Assembly: GCA_036768485.1 (NCBI GenBank)
Contig: JAVLUZ010000154.1
Span: 3,306,529 to 3,370,528, forward strand
DNA length: 64,000 bases
Direction of reading: 5' to 3'
Source of the DNA: Mermis nigrescens
Taxonomy: Eukaryota > Nematoda > Enoplea > Mermithida > Mermithidae
Below, one piece after another: positions 1 to 11,439 of this stretch. How positions within the stretch are numbered: position 1 is the stretch's first letter; each line of letters starts with the position of its first letter. Under the pieces are notes generated by a model. The model was not told the DNA's origin and ran no database searches. It saw nothing but the letters and a program-made list of their open reading frames with translations. The position numbers and the translations under genes are program-made.

Positions 1-250
1 GTAATTTCAACCTAAGTCTCATGAAAATTTTGGCGTTTCGGGGCCGAACTAATGTAACCAGCTGAATTTAGGACAAAGTTACACCTTTTGCGAAGCGTGC
101 GGTCACGGATAACAATCTAGTAGTATGTAAAAATGTGTACATATAATTACATATCTATACGGTATATGTACAAAAAAATTTTCGCTCGTACAAAGACTTT
201 TCCGGGTATCTTTGTACATGTACAAAGAGGCTCGTACAAAAAAAAAACAG
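1..250. other. Repeat-derived stretch with TTTGTAC motifs
   Basis: No gene seen. Positions about 145-245 carry several GTACAAA/TTTGTAC words in an AT-rich context. A similar run occurs in the opposite orientation at about 55470-55560, so this is probably part of a dispersed repeat. The rest is unassigned. Confidence 0.45.
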
Positions 251-690
251 TGCCCCAACATATACCCCCCCTCACAGCTATAACGGCACACATCTAAGAG
301 GTGCAGTTTTTTTGAAAGGTAGATAATAGAAAAACTTAGTGCTCCCATTTTTTGTTTACACTCAATATCAAACACGTTGTGAGTTTGTAAAGTTTACACC
401 AAAAATTCAAATGATTTGCAGAGGGTCAATTTTTTTAAAATGTTTTTCCTAATTAGTTGGTTACAAATCTGGTCTTAAAATTTCTTTACACTCATTGGTT
501 GTTGCACAGGAGTATAAATTAGACGGGTTTTTTACTGTTTTCATGCGCCTGAGCATATCTAACTCAGTTTTACATTCCATGCAGTCTGGTTTCAAAAAGT
601 AGATGGTTATAAAATCCAGGGGAGATTTTTTTATTTTTTTTTCAAAAAGTAATATTTTCGAATTTAGAGGCGGTTTATTGTAAAGAGTGT
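250..690 (-). repeat. Family C repeat, copy in minus orientation
   Basis: Read on the minus strand, this stretch matches 39304-39735 almost block for block. Shared landmarks are AACCGCCTCTAAATTCGA, the ACTGAGTTAGATATGC block, TTTACACTC words, and the block that reads CCCCTCACAGCTATAACGG on the plus strand here. No protein is encoded; the open frames here are accidental. It lacks the hairpin tail seen at 39787-39812. Confidence 0.75.
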
Positions 691-1198
691 GAGACATAAA
701 AATATGTTTTCCCTGTCATATTCTCCACTTAGTAGATAGGACGTGGTAACTACCTTTAAAATGTGCCTCGTCTTAAGTCCTACACGTTAAAAATCATTTT
801 GTTTCTTTACAATCAATATTGAGTTATTAGTGCAGGTGTAAACTTTACACTAATAAAATCTTTTCCGCCCAGAGCATTGTGGATGATGATTTTTTAAATG
901 TTCTCCCTAATTAGCAGGTTACGAATCTGGTCTTAAAATTTCTTTACACTCATAGGTTATTGCACAGGAGTGTAAATTAGACGATTTGTTACTGTTTTAA
1001 TGTGCACAAGCATATCTAACTCAGTTTTACATTCCATGCAGTCTGATTGGTTTCAAAAAGTAGAGGGTTATAAAATCTAGGGGACCCATTTTTATTTTTT
1101 AGAAGTAATATTTTCGAATTTAGAGGCAGTTTATTGTAAAACGTCTGGAACAAAAAAAATTTTTTTCTTTGTTATATTCTCCACTTAGTAGACAGAAC

Positions 1199-1452
1199 TT
1201 CCTGGACGTGGGGGTTTGGGGGGTATGCATCCCCTTAGAAGTTGAAATAACCCCCCCAGAAAAATTTTTTTTTGCTTTTTTAGCAATTTTTTGATGCCAT
1301 TGGATAGAGCTTGATGAGAAACGTCGAAAAATGGTGTTTTTTTGCCATACGACCACTTTTAAGACCATTTTTTAATCTTTAAAAATTTTTTCACCCCCTC
1401 CCCCAGAAATTTTTTCACCCTCTCCCCAGAATTTTGGTGCTGCCCACCTATG
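1199..1452 (-). mobile_element. MITE family A/B (B subtype), TSD GACAGAAC
   Basis: The 254-bp element is flanked by perfect 8-bp direct repeats GACAGAAC (1191-1198 and 1453-1460). The left end is worn (CCTGGACGTGGGG); the right end GCTGCCCACCTATG is intact. The body holds the family core TGCCATTGGATAGAGCTTG and the short internal inverted repeat. Non-autonomous, no coding capacity. Confidence 0.85.
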
Positions 1453-1468
1453 GACAGAACGTGGTAAC

Positions 1469-1742
1469 CACACACGGGCATACGGGGGGTTTGGGGGTAT
1501 GCACCCCCAGAAGTTGAAATACCCCCAGAAATCAAAATACACCCCTCCCACAGAAAAATTTTTTTTGCTTTCTTAACAATTTTTTGATGCCATTGGATGG
1601 TGCTTGATGACAAACGTCGAAAAATGGTGTTTCTCCGCCATACGACCACTTTTAAGGCCATTTTTTGACCTTTAAAAAATTTTTTCACCCCCTCCAGAAA
1701 TTTTTTCACTGCCCCCCAGAATATTGGTGCTGCCCACCTATG
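1469..1742 (-). mobile_element. MITE family A/B (B subtype), TSD GTGGTAAC
   Basis: The 274-bp copy begins CACACACGGGC and ends GCCCACCTATG. Perfect 8-bp repeats GTGGTAAC flank it (1461-1468, 1743-1750). It lies 16 bp from the preceding copy, in a site that is empty in the neighbouring tandem unit (about 730-760). Confidence 0.88.
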
Positions 1743-1934
1743 GTGGTAACTACCTTCAAAATGTGCCTCATCCTGAGTGCTACACGTCAAAATTTATTTA
1801 TTTTGTATCTTTACAATCAATATTGCGTTATTACTGCAGGTGTAAACTTAAAACTGAAAAAATGTTTTCCGCCAAGAGCGCTGTGGATGGTGAATTTGAA
1901 AATAATGTTCTCCATGGCTTCAAAATAAGTAATC

Positions 1935-3268
1935 TGACATTTAAATTTTTCTACAACTGTTGGTTGCAGCGATGTAAAGAGGCAAAGTATGAATTATGCA
2001 CATCTTTGGTAATGCCAAAATATAATTCTGTATTGCATACCTTCTAGTAGGATATTTTATTTTAAAAGTTGTTTAATTTTTTTTAGTAGATAGCTATTTT
2101 TATTTGGAAATTGCCAATACTGGTAAAATTGACTGAAATGAGAAACGTTTTTCAAAATAACTTAATTAAGCACTAATTTTTGCTATGAGACCAATTAATA
2201 TTCTAAAGGTGATATAGACAAAAGTAGGCAGCCATAATATACATTGTGTGACATGTCTATTATTCATTGTAGAGCTGCGCATCACAGGCATTGGTTTTTT
2301 CTACTTTTTGGTCAATTTGTCGACCAAAGTTTTAGGAAATGGAAAAACATTTTAGGCTTGGTTGGCGTTTGTGGAAAATTTTTTTAAGTGTTTGCTATTA
2401 ATCTTCAAACCGCTTCGCGCCAATGATAACGTGCTCTGGAATTTCACTGTAATTCAAAATTTCTCATCTTTTGCACGATCTTGTAATGCAAAAATGCGTT
2501 TTAGAGAGCTGAAATTTCAATGTTTTTCGGCATTTTGCCCAAATTGATTTAATTTTATTATACTTGTGGGCTAAACTTAAGAATATGGTACTTTTAGAAA
2601 ACGAGCAAAATGAATGTCAAATGCCAAAAATTTCTTGCCAAACTGGTAGAACATGATAAATTGAAGTGCGAAAAAAAATTTGGTGAAAATCTGAGCCATA
2701 CTTGCAAAGTTGCAGGCAACTCTCGATTTGAGTGTTGGCTGGGACAATTAAACAGCTCGATCCAAGGATTTACACATTTGTCAGAAATAAATAATATGGG
2801 CTGAAATTATGGAAGGAAGCATAGCAATGAAGGAGTAAGAGGAAAAAGGCATGGAAAGCTATTTGAAATTTTTAAAAACTTTGAAAAAAATTTTATATGT
2901 TTTGCATGTTTTGTCGGTTTTACTTGACAAGTTACAGGAATATCTAAGTTATTGCTTCTATTATACTTAGGCTTAGGCTTGGTATATCTGAAAAGGTGTT
3001 TTAAGCTGCTTAGGCCGAGGTACTTCCGTTCGGGTGGATGTATAGATACTTAGGTCAATGTACACATGCTTAGATTAATGTATAGATGCTTAGGTCGATG
3101 TATAGATGCTTAGGTTGACGTAAATTGGGTATCTACATGTGATTCTGCATTCAGCTGTTTGAATCTTTGAACACTTAGGTCGAGAAGAGGCTAATTAACA
3201 AAACCCATAGCTTCTGTAATATTTATCATAGATGGATGAATATTTTTTTCCACTTTTTCTTTAAAAAT
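1935..3268. other. No recognisable gene; AT-rich spacer
   Basis: The open frames here (for example 2610-2804) have no family signature I recognise. A degenerate GGCGC-type palindrome lies near 2409-2424 (CCGCTTCGCGCCAA). A minisatellite lies at 3037-3121 and is listed separately. Confidence 0.4.
3037..3121. repeat. 21-bp minisatellite, about 4 units
   Basis: The unit ATGTATAGATGCTTAGGTCG is repeated head to tail with substitutions, period about 21 bp. Related TTAGGC/TTAGG words precede it from 2968. Confidence 0.75.
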
Positions 3269-3276
3269 GTTCTAAC

Positions 3277-3528
3277 CACACATGGGCATGGGGAGAGGTT
3301 TGGGGGTATGCACCCCCAGAAGTTGAAATACCCCCCCCTCCAAAAAATTTTTTTCTGTTTTTTTAGCAATTTTTTGATGCCATTGGATAGTGCTCAATGA
3401 GACACGTCAAAAAATGGTGTTTTTTTGCCATACGACCACTTTTAGGACCATTTTTGACCTTTGAAAATTTCCCCCTCCCTCCAGAAATTTTTTCACTTCC
3501 TTCAGAATTTTGGTGCTGCCCAACTATG
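3277..3528 (-). mobile_element. MITE family A/B (B subtype), TSD GTTCTAAC
   Basis: This 252-bp copy starts CACACATGGGC and ends GCCCAACTATG. It is flanked by perfect GTTCTAAC repeats (3269-3276, 3529-3536). Contains the conserved TGCCATTGGATAGTGCT core. Confidence 0.88.
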
Positions 3529-3599
3529 GTTCTAACTACTGAGAAAAAAATCCGCTCTTTAGTATTCTGAAAGTACCATATTCTTAAGTTACTCCACAC

Positions 3600-4145
3600 C
3601 ATACATGGGCAGCAAGAAAATTCTGGGGGGGTGCAAGATCTTTTTGAAGTTAGAAAGATGGCCTCAAAAATGGTGGTATGCATACGTGGGCAGCAAGAAA
3701 ATTCTGGGGGGGGTGCAAGATTTTTTTGAAGGTCGAAAAATGGCCTTAAAAATGGTGGTATGGCGATAAAAACACCATTTTTCGACGTTTCTCATCAAGC
3801 ACTATCCATTGGCATCAAAAAATTGCGAAAAAAACGAAAAAAATTTTCAAAAATTGAATTCTGGGGGGTATTTTGATTTCTGGGGGGTATTTTGGTTTCT
3901 GGGGGGTGCATACCCCCCTTAAACTCCCCACGCCCAGGTGTGGTGGTATGGCTATGAAAACACCATTTTTTGACGTTTCTCATCAAACACTATCCATTGG
4001 CATCAAAAAATTGCGGAAAAAACGAAAAAAAGTTTTCAAAAATTGAATTCTGGGGGGTATTTTGATTTCTGGGGGGGTATTTTGGTTTCTGAGGGGATGC
4101 ATACCCCCTCAAACCCCCCCCCGCCCTTCCCCACGCCCAGGTGTG
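3600..4145 (+). mobile_element. MITE family A/B (A subtype), host of a nested copy
   Basis: The outer element starts CATACATGGGC at 3600 and ends CCCAGGTGTG at 4145, with perfect flanking CTCCACAC (3592-3599, 4146-4153). Its own length without the nested copy is about 276 bp. It is split after GTGGTATG by another member of the same family at 3681-3942. Confidence 0.88.
3681..3942 (+). mobile_element. MITE family A/B (A subtype), nested inside another copy
   Basis: This 262-bp copy starts CATACGTGGGCAGC and ends CACGCCCAGGTGTG. Its 8-bp duplication GTGGTATG (3673-3680, 3943-3950) is a piece of the outer element's own body, which proves insertion into a pre-existing copy. The internal inverted repeat is AAAAATGGTG (3748-3757) and CACCATTTTT (3773-3782), with a 15-nt spacer. 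Confidence 0.92.
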
Positions 4146-4153
4146 CTCCACAC

Positions 4154-5558
4154 TTGTGTTATTGTTGCTTAGTCCGCGGTGGATTTGGACGATTTTTATG
4201 ATGTGAAAATGCGTTTTACAGACATAAAATTTCAGAATTTTATGGCGCTTCAAGCAATATTGATAAATTTTTATGTTTTAATTGTCAAAAGCGACTTTGT
4301 AATTGGCTAAAAGTGCTAAATTGAAGGGAGGGAGTTCAAGTTTGAACAGAAGTAAATGTATTTGGATCTAGTAGAGCGTAAAATTGTTATACAAAAAGTG
4401 CATAAAACACTGCTATTACATGCGTTACATAGGGTTTTCTACTTGATAAACAGATTTTTCAACACCAGCGCTCTATTTTTGACATTTCTATACCTACCTC
4501 CCAAAAAAAGTGGAAAATGTGTGAAAAATTTTCGGGTATGAATGTCAACCAAAATCATATATTGTCTCTTATGCATCATTTATAACTCATGATCTGTTTT
4601 TATCATAAGCTGTGTATTTATTGCTGTCATGTATTTTTCTTGGACGTACGTACATAGGAATAAATCTTTTGTTGTTTTGTTGTTAGATTTTTAACTATAT
4701 TTTGTCATCAAGCCACTGTCTCCTGATCTTTTATTTTATTTTATGAGTCTATTTTTTCTGTGCGTATTCAATAAGCATAGTATTCAATGGTGTAGCCAGT
4801 GAACGGGGGAGGGGAATTCCTCCTCTGGGGAAATTTATAATTTAAATGGCAACCAAAAGCTACAAACTTTTGTTGCTATGCGCTGGGAAGATGACGAACA
4901 AATTGCTGGGAAAAAACGGTGGTTATACCTAGCTACTTGAGTTTAAGTTATGATTTCTCAATTTTTCCAATTCTTTTTAGATCTAATTATAACGGAAAAC
5001 AGTAATTTTTTCTGAAAATTATTCTCCATAGTTGTTTGCAGATTTATATTAATATCAGCCAAAAAATAAGCCTAAGCTAATGTCAGATTGCAAATCGCTT
5101 TGCTCACTTTGCTCACTCTGCTTGTGGAACATCCAAGCTTTGGCTTATTTTACTTTTGAATTTGAATTAATCTGTTTATAATTCGTATTCACATAGGTCA
5201 TGCTTACAATATGATCAATTTACTCAGCTGTGCTAGGCAAGATAAATCACTAATTTGCATTATTAGCTGGCCTGTATCTGGGGGACAGGGGAGCATGTGC
5301 TCCATCCAAAATGAAAAATGAGATTGATTTTATTCCTCTTCTCCCCGTATGTTTTTCGGCCAAGAATTTAAAAAATTTTTTCACTTTGCACCAAGTTTTA
5401 TGATTGCAAAAAGCTATAATGTTAAATATTTTCTGACAATGATAACAAAACTTAGTGTTAAATTTTGACTATTTTTAGACAGATTTAAGAACAAAAAATC
5501 AAAAAATGAGGGTGGGGTAAAAAATTTTCAGATTTTGTAGGATGATTGACTTTGGTTG
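4154..5558. other. AT-rich spacer, no recognisable gene
   Basis: No reading frame with a family signature was seen. Fragments such as GCTCACTTTGCTCACTCTGC (about 5100) and a GGGGGACAGGGGAGCATGTGCTCC stretch near 5280 look like worn transposon ends, but I could not pair them. Confidence 0.35.
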
Positions 5559-5814
5559 GGGTTCTGGGAGCTCAAAATTCTGGAAGGAATGAAAAAATTT
5601 CTGGGGGGGTGAAAAAAATTTTAAAGGTCAAAAAATGGTCTTAAAAATGGTTGTATGGCAAAAAAACACCATTTTTCAATGTTTCTCATCAAGCACTATC
5701 CAATGGCATCAAAAAAACGCTAAGAAAGCAAAAAAAATTTCAAAATTTGAATTCTGGGAGGATATTTCAACTTCTGATGGTGCATACCCTCCAAACCCCC
5801 CACGCCCATGTGTG
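5559..5814 (+). mobile_element. MITE family A/B (B subtype), left end worn
   Basis: The body matches the B subtype from CAAAATTCTGG onward and ends CACGCCCATGTGTG. The first about 14 bases of the left end are degraded and I find no convincing 8-bp duplication, so this is an older copy. Confidence 0.75.
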
Positions 5815-5827
5815 GTGGGGACCCTTC

Positions 5828-6285
5828 AGCCCATAGTATACCAAACTCAAAAGTTCATAGGGGTTAAATCCAAAAATTTTGTACTAGTAAATTTTGAATT
5901 GTAGATTTTTTGCAGGTCAAATATGAAAAATGGTTAAGACATTCTATATATAACATCTTTCAATGTGCGTAACTGCATTTCTAAATACTGTTAGTCAAAT
6001 TCTGACTGGTTTCATCACTTTTGTACGTAAAAAATATAAGAATTCATCACAAATTTTAATTTGAGAATATTTCAACTTAATTCAAGGCATTTTATGGCTT
6101 AACAAAACAGAAATATACTAGTTGGCACTAAGCGCAGAAAATTTTTTTGACATTTTTGCTACTTTAATGCTCAAAAATCATGCAAGTGTTTGATAGCTTA
6201 AAATCGCCCAACAGTGCTTCATGACTTGGACCCTGGGATGGGGGTATTACCCCTCACCTTCCTATGAGCATGTGTGCTCCATCCT
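5828..6285 (-). repeat. Family D repeat
   Basis: Matches the reverse complement of 59140-59575 and the forward sequence of 12640-13095. Shared blocks are TTTTTTGCAGGTCAAATATG, ATTCTGACTGGTTTCATCAC, AAAATCGCCCAACAGTG and a final GGGGGTATTACCCC near the end. No coding capacity seen. Confidence 0.75.
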
Positions 6286-6289
6286 CCCT

Positions 6290-8150
6290 CGTACACAGTT
6301 AATATTGTAAATCAGTTTGCTAGAAAAAACGGTGGCATGCTATCATAACATTGATTACTTTGTTACTTAGATTTGATTATTGATAGTCTGGTGCTGCATT
6401 CTGGAGACTTCTTATTTTGAATTACAAATATGGTGGTACAAAATGTGGCAAAATTTAAAGGTGAGTAAAACAATGTGCTATCTATGATGAGCTCATTGGT
6501 CAATTTCTATCAAGCCTAGGCTGAGCCGTTTTCAGAGAGGCCCCTGGCCGAAAATTAAATTCTGAAATGGTAGAAAATGCACAAAAACAGAATATTCACG
6601 TGGTCTGTTTTGAGAAATGTTAAAGTTTTGAGCGCATCACACTATAGTCTCATTTAATTTTGCAGTTTTTGTTCAATTTTTTTTGGAAAAGGCTACAAAA
6701 GCGGTTTAAATATTTGATTAACTGATGTGGCTTTACTTTGCCTCTATATGACTCAACATATACTGTAGGCTATCACAATTGCAGTATTTGTTTGAAACAC
6801 TATATTGTATGTAGTCACTTGAAACTTTCAGAAACCTCACTAATAACAGTGCTTTTTTTGCCAACTGTCCGCAGAAAATTTATGCCATCAGACAATAATG
6901 CCAGTGTGTAATCTCTAAAGTGCTGTTTTGTTAGAAGGATGCTCGTAGAACTCAAAAAAGTTGTTCTTATTGTCTTTTGTTTCAAGGTTGATGAGGAAAG
7001 AAGCAAATTCTTGACAGACCGTTTGCAAAAAAATGGCATTCATTTGTGAGTGGTACTGTACATACAAATACAGTAAATTGAGCTTCTAAATGTCTTGTCA
7101 GTCAAGATACCGCAAATTTTTGGCGCTTTGCGCCAAATTTTAGCTAAAGTCATCGAAATTTATTGATTTTTCCCCATAAAATTGTTGAAAATTTCAAAAT
7201 TTTTTGTAAAAATATTGCATCAAAAGTGATTCTATAATCTGTTTCACAAAACCTTGTGCATGGATCACAATTCTTCAGTCAATATAAATTGGTTACAAGA
7301 GCACTTCAAATATAAGCAGTGATCATGATAATTGCCATAGCATTGGATAAAAAAATGGAGTTTTACTGTGCAAAATTTCATTAGAGTAAGACAACTAAAA
7401 CCACTTTTGTATGTAGCTACCTGAAAGGTCGAAGAAAATTTATTTTCATGCACAAGGTTACGTGAAATAGAATATGTATAGATAAAAGTATAGACCACAC
7501 AAAAAGCGCAAAAAAACGCGTTTTTGTGCAGAGAGCAAATTTTTGACATGTTTTTGGTGGTTTTTGTAAAAGTTAGGGTGAAAATCCTAGATCCAGTACC
7601 TACTATGTTAGTGCTTATAGTGCTTACCAACATTATTCATACATGCAATGTGATAAATATAATTTTAAAATTTACTGAAACAAGCACACAATAACATGCA
7701 AGAAATTTTCCACATATGTATATGTATTTAGCTACCTTCAATCATAGCAATTGGGCGAAAATCATTGCGCACCACTTGCTACACAATCTACCCAACTTTA
7801 AAGAAATGTCCACTTGAATGACACATGCATTTTACTCTGAAATGTGTGTTTCTTAGGTCCATTAGCCAGTGCATTGCTGTGGGCAGTCAACTTTATCGGA
7901 CTAAATAAGAGTCAGCGAGAAGTTAAAAATGACAAAATGTGAGATTATTTGTTGAAGTTGCATCATGGTCAAAGTAAGCAATGATCACAAGCAATAAATG
8001 AATTTTAGCCTGAGCACAAAAATAATGCTGCTTCAAACTTCAGCTAAATAATATTGCAAACATGTGGAGTCAAAGTATAATTCATATCCAATGCAAGTAT
8101 AAATTGCTAAGATGAAAGCAGTACCTAATGACATTTGCTACAACACTATC
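6290..8150. other. AT-rich spacer with a GGCGC palindrome
   Basis: No gene recognised. A perfect palindrome TTTGGCGCTTTGCGCCAAA lies at 7119-7137. The following about 120 bp resembles 62375-62500, and 7500-7600 resembles 62510-62615, including AAAATCCTAGATCC, a hAT-type end motif. This is probably a decayed non-autonomous hAT element of about 0.5 kb. Confidence 0.4.
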
Positions 8151-8191
8151 AAAGATAGGAATAACTACTATTTTTTGCTAACAAAAAGTTG

Positions 8192-8464
8192 GGTACTAGC
8201 AAGAAAAAATGCTTCAATGGAACAAAAAAAGGTAGAATATATTTGGAACAAAGAATTATCAAGGATGTAAAAGGAGGGGACTAGAAAAGCTCCTATCTAC
8301 AAATGCCACAAAATTTGTTTAAACTCAGAAATTTCCTAAACAAAGAAAAAATGAAAGTAAGTGAATCAAAGAAAAAACCTACCAGTGCCTAAAACTGCAA
8401 GATCTGCTGAAAATCAGACTTTTTCTAAGCAACTGCAAAAATCGAAGTATATTCTGCGGCCCCT
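8192..8464 (+). repeat. Family H repeat, left arm of inverted pair
   Basis: This stretch matches the reverse complement of 9223-9500 over about 270 bp, from GTACTAGCAAGAAAAAATGC to GTATATTCTGC. A third, shorter copy is at 33660-33842. Apparent reading frames are mirrored in both arms and carry no known domain. Confidence 0.8.
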
Positions 8465-8498
8465 GAAAAAAATAGGTGAACCTTCTCATATTGTCCAC

Positions 8499-8758
8499 CA
8501 TACAGTGGGTGGTTTCAAAATTCTGAGGGGGTTTTCAAATTAGAATATTGGCCTTAAAAATAGTGCTATGGCAAAGAAAACACCATTTTTGAACGTTTCT
8601 TGTCAAGCTCTATCTATTAGTACTTACCAAAAAAAACCCAAAAAGAGCAGAAAGATTTGAAAAAATTGAATTCTGGAGGTATTGTTGGGTATTTGCATTT
8701 TCTTGTTGGGTATTTTGCCTCAAGGTGCAGACTCCTCAAACCCCTACATCTAGGTATG
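8499..8758 (+). mobile_element. MITE family A/B, old copy
   Basis: The 260-bp copy has worn ends (CATACAGTGGG and TCTAGGTATG). The flanking 8-mers TTGTCCAC and GTGTCCAA agree at 6 of 8 positions. Core blocks are CACCATTTTTGAACGTTTCT and TTGAATTCTGGAGG. It lies in the loop between the two family H arms. Confidence 0.7.
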
Positions 8759-9007
8759 GTGTCCAATGCTCAATATAAAGCTTATAAAATAAATCTGAAA
8801 TCTGCATTTTTGCTAATCAATTGCAACGTTAATTTATTTGATATTGTGGCTAGATAAATATTACAAAAAGTTATATCCTATGATTATTTGCAATACCGCA
8901 ACAAAAGACTGTGATTTCTATATAATGCATGTGTCCATTCAGTACTCTTCTGGCGTTTAATCCCACCAGACCACCCGGAATTCATTCCTGCCCATGTAAA
9001 CTGATAA

Positions 9008-9141
9008 CCATTAGGCATGGGAGGTTAGGGGTATGCACCAGTGTTTAATCAGAAACGTCAAAAATTGATGTTTTTCCGACATACCATAATTACTATTTTT
9101 TGACCCAGAAAATTATTGCAACATGGCGCTGCTCAGCTATG
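9008..9141 (-). mobile_element. MITE family A/B fragment with internal deletion
   Basis: Recognisable pieces are GGCATGGGAGGTTAGGGGTATGCACC at the left, AGAAACGTCAAAAATTGATG in the middle and GCTGCTCAGCTATG at the right. The two-repeat GGGGTATTTT part is lost. Confidence 0.6.
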
Positions 9142-9222
9142 GCAATATCTGCTTCTGCAGAGTGAGTGGTTCAGTTATCTAGCCCAATTTTTATCTTTAT
9201 TCGACAGGATGCTGCTTTCTTC

Positions 9223-9500
9223 TGCAGGCCACAGAATATACTTCAATTTTTGCATTGCTTAGAAAAAGTCTGATTTTTAGCAGATCTTGCAGTTTTAGGC
9301 ACAGGTTGGTTTTTTTCTTTGATTTACTTACTTTCATTTTTTCTTTGTTTAGGAAATTTCTGAGTTTTAGCAAATTTTGAGACATTTGTAGATAGGAGCT
9401 TTTTCTAGTCCCCTCCTTTTACGTCCTTGATAATTCTTTGTTCCAAGTATATTCTACCTTATTTTTGTTCAATCGGAGCATTTTTTCTTGCTAGTATTAT
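9223..9500 (-). repeat. Family H repeat, right arm of inverted pair
   Basis: Inverted partner of 8192-8464, separated from it by about 760 bp. The pair could fold back on itself as a transcript. Small differences (CTACAAATG versus CATTTGTAG contexts, AAGTATATTCTACC) show that the arms have diverged. Confidence 0.8.
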
Positions 9501-9571
9501 ATACATGCTTAGAAACTAACAACATACATATATGCAATATCAAGATCAGTTTTTAGCATGAGCCTCTCTGT

Positions 9572-10670
<1,099 letters not shown>

Positions 10671-10677
10671 CTGTTAA

Positions 10678-10929
10678 TACACCTGGGCGTGGGGAGGGTT
10701 TGGGGGTATGCACCCCCCAGAAATTAAAATACCCCCCCCAGAAATCAAAATTCCCCCAGAATTCAATTTTTGAAATTTTTTTCACAATTTTTGATGCCTA
10801 TGGATAGTGCTTGATGAGAAATGTCGAAAATGGTGTTTTTATTGCCATACCACCATTTTTAAGGCCAATTTTTTACCTTCAAAAATCTTGCACCCCCTCC
10901 CCCAAGAAGTTTCTTGCTGCCCACGTATG
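10678..10929 (-). mobile_element. MITE family A/B (A subtype)
   Basis: The 252-bp copy has left end ACACCTGGGCGTGGGG, with the first base changed to T, and right end GCTGCCCACGTATG. Flanking 8-mers TCTGTTAA (10670-10677) and CCTGTTAA (10930-10937) agree at 7 of 8. Confidence 0.83.
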
Positions 10930-11348
10930 CCTGTTAACCCCCATCCACATGCCTCTGTGCTTGCGGTTGCTACCAGTTGGCCAAGAAAATCAGCAGCTAC
11001 AAACTAAAATTGTGAAACTTTTTCTTAGCACTGATAAATCACTGATAAGTAAACAGACCTGTCTTATTGTTTCTGCAATTGTTTCATCAATGCAATCATG
11101 ATACAGAGTCTGCAAATTGAATCTGGGACAAGGCAGGTTATTTTGTGATTCCTAAAGTGGCAGCTCGTACACATCTGCCTACTCTTGCTCTGTGAATGAC
11201 AAGGTGAGTTCTGTGCGACTTGATTTTTGTCGTCACTTGATGCTTCTAATTCAGACTCAAGATTTCGATCAGTTTGCGAATATACCTTAAACAGTTTCAA
11301 AAACTGTTTCAGCATCATGCATGAACTTGGGGGTTGGGGGGTTCCAAC

Positions 11349-11436
11349 CATAGGTGGGCAGCACCAAAATGCTGGGGGTTAAAAAATTTCCGAAGGTCAG
11401 AAAATGGTTTTAAAAGTGTCCGCATGGCAAAAAAAA
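11349..11436 (+). mobile_element. MITE family A/B (B subtype), 3'-truncated fragment
   Basis: Starts with an intact end CATAGGTGGGCAGCACCAAAAT and runs through the GGTTTTAAAAGTGTCCGCATGGCAAAAAAA block, then stops. The second half and right end are absent. Confidence 0.75.
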
Positions 11437-11439
11437 CTA

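Larger units (their letters stand above)
448..1930 (-). repeat. Two tandem ~460-bp units of family C
   Basis: Unit 1 (about 448-908) and unit 2 (about 909-1198 plus 1743-1930) align from AATTAG..GGTTAC to the ATGTTCTCC block with scattered substitutions. Unit 2 is split by two MITEs at 1199-1452 and 1469-1742. Unit 1 shows the uninterrupted sequence (..TAGTAGATAGGACGTGGTAAC..). A near-perfect palindrome, GTGTAAACTTTACAC, lies at 836-850. Confidence 0.7.

Noticed and set aside
836..850. Forkhead transcription-factor binding sites
   Set aside because: The GTAAACA-like core is short and expected by chance in AT-rich DNA; kept only as an analogy, not annotated as a site.
1199..1742. One 540-bp composite element
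   Set aside because: Each half has its own complete pair of 8-bp duplications and ends, so these are two separate insertions.
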